Shown here in pieces: positions 55,691 through 64,000 of a stretch of DNA of 64,000 nt. The notes below the pieces were generated by a model that was not told the DNA's origin, made no database searches, and saw only the letters and a list, made by a program, of their open reading frames with translations. Both the position numbers and the translations under genes were made by a program. The number at the start of each line of letters is the position of its first letter. Within the stretch, counting starts at the first letter, position 1. The DNA comes from Anthopleura xanthogrammica (lineage: Eukaryota > Cnidaria > Anthozoa > Actiniaria > Actiniidae), in the NCBI GenBank assembly GCA_964019055.1, contig OZ025218.1, positions 9,306,170-9,370,169 on the forward strand. Reading direction: 5' to 3'.

Positions 55691-56160
55691 CTATTTTTTG
55701 CACAATAAGAAAGGATTGATGTCAGAAGTATTTCGTAAATGCGTCATTGGATGGCGATATCAGCTTCAACGAGTGAAAAAATGTGGGATGTTGTCTTGCT
55801 TATGGTTTTTCCGCTTTCACTGAATTAATATTGGAAATAATATTTTCTCAGGTCATGAACAACGATATTGTTTTATGGTATAGATGGGAAAAGGTTTCTA
55901 ATAATAAGAATTATAATAATAGGAACTACTCACATCATCAGGAGAACTCTTATGATTAATTGATTTTTATCTTTTTTATATTTAATCCACTTTTTTATTT
56001 TTATATAAATTGAATACATTCTATTTTTCCCAAGGTTCATGTAAAGTGTTAGCGTCCACAGGGTCTGAGTTTTTGATGTCTTTTGGCAAGACATTTCACA
56101 ATCTAGGAAAGGCAAATAGAACGTTTCTAGAACGTTTTAGGTTTTGAAAGACAGTTAATA
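55690..56160. repeat. Duplicated segment, copy 1 of 3
   Basis: Sequence from CACAATAAGAAAGGATTGAT to the AT-rich end is repeated at about 57050-57380 (nearly identical) and in shorter form at about 61540-61720. No coding function is seen. Confidence 0.8.
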
Positions 56161-56171
56161 CCATTGCTAAT

Positions 56172-56636
<465 letters not shown>

Positions 56637-56689
56637 CTTTTTATACTTTATACTTTTATACGTGACAATTCATATTTTCTGTATAGTAT

Positions 56690-57060
56690 TAACTTTTAAT
56701 CGGTTAACTACTAATCTTTTGTGGCCATACGGGGGAGAAAATTAATAACTTCGGCATTATTACTCTTTCATGATTAATTAATATCAATAATAAAGGTTAA
56801 AACGAGAAGATATGACAACGTTGTATTAATGAACATGTTCGGCTACGCTTTATAGCCACTTCAGACGCGCGACAACCATGGATAAGAACTGCCCGGCAAC
56901 GGCTCAAAATATCCAAATTTATTACTGATATGACATGCATAGAGTGTGATATTAAGTGACGTCAAAATGATAAGATGGGATACTATTTTTATCAACACTG
57001 GTGGTGTCAAATTTCGACCAAAGTCAAATTCTCCATTATTTTTCATTGAAGAATAAGAAA
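56690..57060. repeat. Duplicated segment with GGTTAACTACTAATCTTTTG, copy 1 of 3
   Basis: It is repeated at about 57395-57780 and about 62355-62720. It includes the GAACATGTTCGGCTACGC and ACACTGGTGGTGTCAAATTT blocks. The last block is shared with the foldback repeats at 14550 and 26760. Confidence 0.8.
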
Positions 57061-57977
57061 GGATTGATGTCAGAAGTATTTCGTAAATGCGTCATTGGAT
57101 GGCGATATCAGCTTCAACGAGTGAAAAAAATGTGGGATGTTGTCTTGCTTATGGTTTTTCCGCTTTCACTGAATTAATATTGGAAAGAATATTTTCTCAG
57201 GTCATGAACAACGATATTGTTTTATGGTATAGATGGGAAAAGGTTTCCAATAATAAGAATTATAATAATAGGAACTGCTCACATCATCAGGAGAACTCTT
57301 ATGATTAATCGATTTATTATTTTTTATATTTAATCTACTTTTTTATTTTTATATAAATTGAATACTGCTACTTTTTTTCAGTATAGTATTAAATTTTAAT
57401 CGGTTAACTACTAATCTTTTGTGGCCATACGGGGGAGAAAATTAATAACTTCGGCATTATTACTCTTTCATGATTAATTAATATCAATAATAAAGGTTAA
57501 AACGAGAAGATATGACAACGTTGTATTAATGAACATGTTCGGCTACGCTTTATAGCCACTTCAGACGCGCGACAACCATGGATAGAACTGCCCGGCAACG
57601 ACCCAAAATATCCAAATTTATTACTGATATGACATGCATAGAGTGTGATATTAAGTGACATCAAAATGATAAGATTGGATACTATTTTTATCAACACTGG
57701 TGGTGTCAAATTTCGACCAAAGTCAAATTCTCCATTATTTTTCATTGAAGATTTCATATAATAAACAAAACATTACATGGCCGCTTCTCGTGTAAAAAAT
57801 ATATAATTCGTATCTCCGCGCGACCATGTAATATCCTATATGTATCTTTTCAAATCTTTAAAAATTTTTTACCTTTATCATCATTATCATTATTTTATTC
57901 CTTTTTTAAAGGTATCATGAGAAAAATATTCTAGAAAAACCAAGCATTTCATGGTTTATGACTTTGTGTGTCATTCA

Positions 57978-58525
57978 TTAAAAGGCCACTTAAATAAAAA
58001 TTGCAAATGACTTGAAACTTGGTTAAACTTATCTTAATGGTCAAGCAACATATTTTCTTCACAGTCAAAAGTGGCGGATAAAAATGAACAGTTATTGTAG
58101 CATCTAAAGTGTGAGTAAATTTACTCACCCCCTATTGTTCTTTTGGCTTTTAAACCAAATTCTTATGGTGATAATATGATTAAAATGCAGAACGTTTCGC
58201 AGATTAGTTCTTGAAAGTCATCTATATTCATTATTTTAATTACATCAACTAGGAATAATCCGTTTTCAATTTTGACAGATTTGTGCGGATAAAAATTAAC
58301 AGTTATTGTAGCATCTAAATTGTGAGTAAATTTACTCACCCCCTATTGTTCTTTTGGCTTTTAAACCAAATTCTTATGGTGCCACTCAGATAATGTGATT
58401 AAAATGCAGAATGTTTGGGAGAGTAGATCTTGAAAGTCATCTATATTCATTATTTTAATTACATCAACTAGAAATAATCCGTTTTCAATTTTGACAGATT
58501 TGTGTCCAAGTGGTTAAACTGAAAA
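57978..58525. mobile_element. Old relative of the 37260-37604 element
   Basis: It contains GACTTGAAACTTGGTTAAAC and two tandem copies of a block with GTGAGTAAATTTACTCACCC (about 58075-58170 and 58277-58380). The same layout is found at about 62967-63430, so it duplicated with the peptide-gene flank. Confidence 0.6.
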
Positions 58526-58872
58526 GGGTCAAGTAACAATTATTTCTCAACTTCAACTTGTTAACGATGCAAAACAATTGTACTTCTTTTTTCTTGTAAA
58601 TTTTAGTTATTCTTTTTATTTCATATATTTTTAAAGTATGCAAACACAGTTGAGATGTAGTTGAACGCTTTGGGGCATTTGGATCACGGATCAAAAATTA
58701 TGCTTGACCCAGCAAACGTACTTCCTAACCATACAATAAAACTAGTGAGCTGTTACTTTGTCATAAAAGAAATTCTATTTAAGACTCCACATTGTAAGAC
58801 AGCGGAAAAAAACACTTGAAATGACGATGACAAAACGTCAATGTAAATGGAGTGAACTCCATCTTCGTATGG

Positions 58873-58880
58873 TATAAAAG
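58873..58880 (+). promoter_or_regulatory. TATA box of the cysteine-rich peptide gene
   Basis: TATAAAAG lies about 30 nt before the inferred transcription start (about 58903). A leader exon then ends at AAAG/GTAAGA (58964). Confidence 0.7.
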
Positions 58881-59892
58881 AAGTGTTCCTTAAGCACTCT
58901 ATTCATTTCGAAAAGGAAAACAACTCCTGATCACATCTCAAGTCCAACTATTAAGTGTAAAAAGGTAAGACTTTGAAACTTTAAAACTTAAAAGTTCTCA
59001 GGTTTCATTTTCTTTTTTTAATTTTATTTGAAGTGCGTTCAAAGTACGTTTCCTCAGTTTACAGATCCAAAAATTTAACCCTTTTCGCTAGTCACGAGAA
59101 AAAGAATTGCGCAGTGCTTCCATCTAAAATTCCGCATTCCTGTCTAACTTCAGAGCCATAACGTTTCGTCGAAATGGTTTGATAATGCGACATGTTTGGT
59201 TTTTTAATTTCTTTCTCTCTCGAGTAATCAAAATATTATTATTGTTTAATAATAGATAAAAAACATAACTATTTTGTAATTTATTTTTCGTCGGTAGCGC
59301 AGGGAGTGACTCAATCATTTATCGAATTATCGGAATGTTGACCCTACTGTTATTAGGGCTAGCCTTTTTGTTTTGTATCCCCTGGAGAATTAAAAAAATG
59401 ACTTTTTACTAACTCTATCTTTATGTAGACGGCCTCTTATCATTAAGAATTTTAAACTAAGAGATCAGAAAAAGCAACAACTGTTGATATCGTCTATTTC
59501 GTTCAAAATTTCTTTCTTTCTACATTAATTGAATCTTGAAATTCGACCATCAACATGCCCTTATTTGGAGACAAAAGAGTAGAAAGAGGACTGGCACGAG
59601 CGGACAATATTCTGCATTCATAGTAATTGCGTGTTCACCGAGGTGGAATCAATGTTCGTCATGAATTTTATTATTTGAGCTAGCTTCAAAAGGTCAATTG
59701 CATAAGCAGATGATAATAATGTTAGACATAAAATGACATAAAGGCAAGCTTTTGCTTGATCATTCCTCCCCCTTCCCCAACCATGAAATATATCCCCCCA
59801 TCCCCAACTATGAAATATATACAGCAATGTATTATTTGTCTTTAATATTAATTTTTAATTATTTTTTGGTTTTCAGCTGCAATAATTCAACT

Positions 59893-60967
59893 ATGAAGCT
59901 TCAGTTGTGTTTGTTGATGGTGCTGTTGGGGGTTATGTTCGTGCAGGGTGCCCGTCTGATGCAAGAAATGGAAGATATCCCAGAGGAAGAACAGGACGTC
60001 CCAGAGGAAGAACAGGACGTCCCAGAAAAACGCAGTAATTATGGTATGTACAGAATAACATAGTAGATAGCTTAACAGATGACAAATACTATGGTAGAAA
60101 CGGGCAGGAAATTTTGTCCCGCTTACTACTCAGTTAATACATATACTGTAGCTGAAACCTCTCTACAAAGCCCACAAAATGTTGTCCCGACGGTGGACGT
60201 CGTGTAAAGGTTCGACTGTACATCAGCATTTCAGATGTTTACGGCGCGATAGAACTGAACACTGGCACTGAGCACGTGCTCTCATAGTATTTTCAAGATA
60301 TATCTGCGCGCATGCAGAGTTTCTTACTAAAACATAACTGATGAAGATGGTGATTCACAGTCGAAACGTCTTAATAAAAAAGTAACTAAAGTCAGAGACA
60401 GAAGTATAATTTCAATATAAATATAAATATACTTAAGTAATTATTGTTATTATTTGATTATAGGAACATGTGATTGGCCAAGAGGATATTGTGTGTACAA
60501 ATATGATCCTTGCTCACCGGGAATGGTCGCATGCCATCATGCATACTCTTGTTCACTGTACACTAACAAGTGCTGCTGGTAAGTATTCAATACATGTTTG
60601 TTTAATAATGCGCAATAAATTGAATTAGTAAAAACCTACAAATCCTGCATTTATTTGGCATTTGGGAGGGGATGTTGAATTCACTGATCAACTCATTATT
60701 GCAACCTGCGCTTGAGCAAGTCATCCACAAGATTATATGCACTGTAATATCTATAAATTTAATCATTACCGGCTTACAGGAGGGTAGAAAGGATCCAGGA
60801 ATGGGTGGGGGGAGTGTGTGTGGGGGGGGGGGGGGGGGGTATCAAGAGTTTTTAACAGAAGTTGAAGTTGAATTGCCACGTAAAGAAAGCATTTTTGATT
60901 CTTGATTTCATCGTTTGCAATGGTTTTATTCATTTGTTTCAGTTGGCCATCATACGGACGTCGTTAG
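59893..60967 (+). CDS. Secreted cysteine-rich peptide precursor
   Basis: Coding parts are 59893..60043 (151 nt), 60464..60578 (115 nt) and 60943..60967 (25 nt, TAG), giving 96 codons. A non-coding leader exon (about 58903-58964) splices to 59877. The first 19-20 residues form a signal peptide ([11 protein letters not shown] core). An acidic pro-region with repeated EEEQDVPE ends at Lys46-Arg47, a prohormone-convertase site. The mature part has eight cysteines with spacing C-x6-C-x6-C-x6-C-x5-C-x6-CCC; the last cysteine codon is split by an intron. The precursor ends Gly-Arg-Arg, a typical C-terminal amidation signal. AATAAA is at 61129-61134. The layout fits cnidarian small cysteine-rich neurotoxins (SCRiP-like) or defensin-type antimicrobial peptides; which one cannot be decided from sequence alone. 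Nothing here identifies a target. Confidence 0.85.
60338..60370 (+). ncRNA. Hammerhead-like motif in intron of the peptide gene
   Basis: CTGATGA is followed by a short stem-loop region, then GTCGAAACGTC. The stem between the two boxes is imperfect. It lies in the intron between the pro-region and mature-peptide exons, on the sense strand. Confidence 0.35.
60823..60839. repeat. Poly-G tract in last intron of the peptide gene
   Basis: A run of about 17 G follows GTGTGTGT; low-complexity sequence. Confidence 0.9.
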
Positions 60968-61181
60968 AAATCAAGCAGCTCTTTTTGTTACTTTGATAAC
61001 AAGAAACCCGCTTAAAAAGCTGTAGAAAAAATTAATTGAAGAAGCAAAAATGCAACCTTTAAGGTTAATGATAATCGATCTTTTTGATGATATCCATCAT
61101 TATTAATCTATAACGTGAAACGAACTGTAATAAACATCAACGATTAGAAATTAAAGCTGCAACATACTCGTTTCCTTCTCT

Positions 61182-61390
61182 GGTAGGATGGGTGGTGGGG
61201 ACATAGTTGGGTATGGTTGGTGGGTGGCATGGGGGAGAGAGAGAGAGAGGGAGAGGGAGAAAAGAGAGGCTGTGCAGAACGAGGATGAGAACTACAGTAG
61301 GCTAGGATGGGTGGGGACATAGTTGGGTGTGGTTGGTGGGTGGCATGGGGGGAGAGAGAGAGGGAGAGGGAGAAAAGAGAGGCTGTGAAA
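61182..61390. repeat. Tandem duplication, GA-rich, 3' of the peptide gene
   Basis: Two copies about 115 bp apart share GGTAGGATGGGTGG-like starts, ACATAGTTGGGT, GGTTGGTGGGTGGCATGGGG, a (GA)n tract and AAAAGAGAGGCTGTG. Confidence 0.9.
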
Positions 61391-61539
61391 CTCCTAAACG
61401 TATACAACTTTTTGGACGGTCAAAAATTTGTCCGGTATGTAAACCCAGCGGTCATGGTTAGATTGCTAGGCCTGTCAGTTTTTGTTTCTAAATCTGGGCT
61501 ATACGTTACGTTAAAGAACTAGTACTCCAATGTTGTATA

Positions 61540-61720
61540 TGCATGCATTCATGACTTTCTATTTTTGCACAATAAGAAAGGATTGTTGTCAGAAGTATTT
61601 CGTAAATGCGTCATTGGATGGCGATATCAGCTTCAACTAGTGAAAAAATGTGGGATGTTGTCCTGCTTATGGTTTTTCCGCTTTCATTGAATTAATATTG
61701 GAAAGAATATTTTCCCAGGT
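61540..61720. repeat. Duplicated segment, copy 3 of the 55690 unit
   Basis: It starts at CACAATAAGAAAGGATTG and stays similar to the other two copies up to GGAAAGAATATTTTC, then diverges. Confidence 0.75.
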
Positions 61721-61739
61721 TTTGAAAACGCAGCTACTA

Positions 61740-62365
61740 CTGATGCTGTTGTTTCTAAAAGTTGCTTGTTAAAGTGTAAAAGTCAAATAGACACAAAAGA
61801 AAACGATGGAATTAGAGTCTACTAAAGTGTATTAGTCTACTACTATTTGTAACAAACACAAACTTCAAAACGTTTTTCAAAAGGTTTTCGACTTCTCTAA
61901 TCAACAAACGTGTCTTCACTCACGTCAGTGCTACACTCACAAGTCAAGTGACTTATAAATTCGTATATTTTCAGTATATTATTAACTTGTTAATCTGTTA
62001 ACTACTAGTACAGGATCAAGATCACCGTCTTCACAGTCTTTTACCATCCCAATATAGTTCAAAGTATAATTTAAGACGTCCTCTCATGTCCTACAATGTT
62101 CGAGCATGCATAACAAATAAATTTAAAAATAATTTTATTGTAAAGTCTTGTATTCTTAAGAAAAGATCACAGTAGAGTTTTTATTAGAATATCGATATAT
62201 TATTTTATTTTATATAGTATTTTATAAAAAATTTATATTTATATTTAAGTCTTTAGTTTATATTTGTAATTATTTGTCATAAACGCAATGGCTGCAAGGT
62301 TTATTGAATAAAGTACCTATCTACCTATCTATCCATCTATCACCTATCTATCTATCTACTAATCA
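61740..62365. other. AT-rich region with microsatellite-tailed sequence
   Basis: It ends with GGTTTATTGAATAAAGTACC followed by an imperfect (CTAT)n tail (about 62313-62360). That arrangement is common at the 3' ends of non-LTR retrotransposons, but no reverse transcriptase frame is present. Confidence 0.4.
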
Positions 62366-63590
62366 TTTTGTGGCAATGCGGATGAGCAAAAACCTCTTCA
62401 TTATAACTCTTTCATGATTAATTAATATCAATAATAAAGGTTAAAACGAGAAGATATGACAACGTTGTATTAATGAACATGTTCGGCTACGCTTTATAGC
62501 CACTTCAGACGCGCGACAACCATGGATAGAACAGCCCGGCAACGGCTCAAAATATCCAAATTTATTACTGATATGACATGCATAGAGTGTGATATTAAGT
62601 GACATCAAAATGATAAGATGGGGATACTATTTTTATCAACACTGGTGGTGTCAAATTTCGACCAAATTCAAATTCTCCATTATTTTTCATTGAAGATTTC
62701 ATGTAATAAACAGAACATTACATGGCTGCTTCTCGTGTAAAAAATGTTCGGCTACGCTTTATAGCCATTTCAGACGTGCAACAACCGTGGATAGAACAGC
62801 CCGGCAACGGCTCAAAATATCCAAATTTATCTATTCAAATCTTCTTGATTTCTACCGGCTTTGTCATCATCATTCTTGATTAATGTTTTAAGGGTATCAT
62901 GAGAAAAATATTCTAGAAAAACCAAGCATTTCATGGTTTATGACTTTGTGTGTCATTCATTAAAAGAGCACTTGGATGAAAATTGCAAATGACTTGAAAC
63001 TTGGTTAAACTTATCTTAATGGTCAAGCAACATATTTTCTTCACAGTCAAAAGTGGTGGATAAAAATTAACAGTTATTGTAGCATCTAAAGTGTGAGTAA
63101 ATTTACTCACCCCCTATTGTTCTTTTGGCTTTTAAACCAAATTCTTATGGTGATAATATGATTAAAATGCAGAACGTTTCGCAGATTAGTTCTTGAAAGT
63201 CATCTATATTCATTATTTTAATTACATCAACTAGGAATAATCCGTTTTCAATTTTGACAGATTTGTGCGGATAAAAATTAACAGTTATTGTAGCATCTAA
63301 ATTGTGAGTAAATTTACTCACCCCCTATTGTTCTTTTGGCTTTTAAACCAAATTCTTATGGTGCCACTCAGATAATGTGATTAAAATGCAGAATGTTTGG
63401 GAGAGTAGATCTTGAAAGTCATCTATATTCATTATTAAATTATTATTTCACGGACTCCTTTTTGATAACGATTCAAAGCAAATATACTTCTTTTCTATTG
63501 TAAGTTTAAGTTATTCTTTTTATTTCATATAAATTTCATATTTCAAATATTTCACATATTTGCAAGGTATGCAAATACAGTTGAGATGTA
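62365..63590. repeat. Second copy of the peptide-gene upstream flank
   Basis: From about 62890 on, it follows 57905-58680 nearly base for base (CATGAGAAAAATATTCTAG, the GTGAGTAAATTTACTCACCC blocks). The offset of about 5 kb marks a tandem duplication around the peptide gene. Confidence 0.85.
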
Positions 63591-63596
63591 GTTGAA

Positions 63597-63840
63597 CCCG
63601 GGGGGGGGGGGGGGGTACTTCGGGTCGTTTCATACGGGGATGCTCCGACCGTACTCTCGACCCCTTACCCTTTTATATTCCAAATTTCAGCAAAAAGGTA
63701 CCCCTTTTATATACCTTTGAAGAAAAGCTACCCCTTTTTATACCAAAACTCACAAATTCCCACCCCTTTTCTATACGTGCGGCCTGAAAGAGTCCCCGCA
63801 TAGTCCATTATAATGAGTACCCCCCCCCCCCCCCCACCCG
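63597..63840. mobile_element. MITE with G-run and C-run ends, empty site known
   Basis: The insert starts with CCC and 16 G then TAC, and ends GTAC and 16 C then ACCCG, so its ends are inverted copies. AGTTGAA is duplicated on both sides (63590-63596 and 63841-63847). The paralogous site at about 58666-58673 has a single AGTTGAA and no insert. Confidence 0.8.
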
Positions 63841-64000
63841 AGTTGAATGATTTTGATCACGGAAAAATTATGCTTGACCCGGCAAAACCGTGCTTGCTAA
63901 CCATACCTTAAAACTAGTGAGCTGTAACTTTGTCATAAAGAAATTCTATTTAAAGCTCGACAGTTTTGACAGCAGAAAAAAACGTTTTGCCTGAAAAGGT
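63841..64000 (+). promoter_or_regulatory. Probable upstream region of a second peptide gene copy
   Basis: It matches about 58666-58835 upstream of the cysteine-rich peptide gene (ACTAGTGAGCTGT, TTTGTCATAAA, GAAATTCTATTTAA). The window ends before the place where the TATA box and first exon would be. Confidence 0.6.

Overview
This window looks like nuclear DNA of an anthozoan cnidarian, most likely a coral or a close relative. The genes have introns with GT-AG junctions, the DNA is AT-rich and full of short inverted-repeat transposons and minisatellites, and the gene families fit: secreted phospholipase A2 (PLA2) with a Lys-Arg propeptide, AA15 lytic polysaccharide monooxygenases (LPMO), and a small cysteine-rich secreted peptide. 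The species assignment is inference. Most coding exons are shorter than 150 nt, so long open frames here are mostly repeat artefacts; the gene models below were built by hand from splice sites and matching exon phases.

Layout. 1-7557: satellite DNA (about 118-119 bp monomers, about 64 copies, higher-order pattern). 7.8-40.4 kb: a tandem array of seven secreted PLA2 loci, all on the minus strand. Five are complete five-exon genes (15052-18452, 20621-26255, 29191-31104, 34129-35885, 38764-40432). One has intact exons 2-5 but no visible signal-peptide exon (11227-12644). One is a divergent partial locus whose catalytic exon should lie where the satellite begins (7790-9752). Exon 2 (28 nt), exon 3 (145 nt) and exon 4 (113 nt) have the same lengths in every copy where they are found. 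42.98-49.14 kb: two tandem AA15 LPMO genes on the minus strand, each with three exons and a C-terminal six-cysteine module behind a low-complexity linker. 49-58.8 kb: no credible gene; several tandem repeats, including about 128 uninterrupted CTG triplets and a 1-kb minisatellite that reads as a Cys-rich protein. 58.87-61.13 kb: a plus-strand gene for a 96-residue secreted peptide precursor (signal peptide, acidic repeats, Lys-Arg site, eight cysteines, Gly-Arg-Arg end). 61.2-64 kb: duplicated flanking DNA; the right edge repeats the upstream region of the peptide gene, so a second copy may start just outside.

The three gene families all encode secreted products that could work in venom, digestion, defence or chitin turnover. 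No operon-like link between them is implied. The most informative points are the paired loss of one disulfide in two PLA2 paralogs, the chimeric exon 3 region in the last PLA2 gene, an initiation codon sitting in a triplet microsatellite, an intronic minisatellite that grew from about 3 to about 58 units between paralogs, the LPMO pair with its C-terminal module, and the peptide precursor with its apparent tandem duplication.
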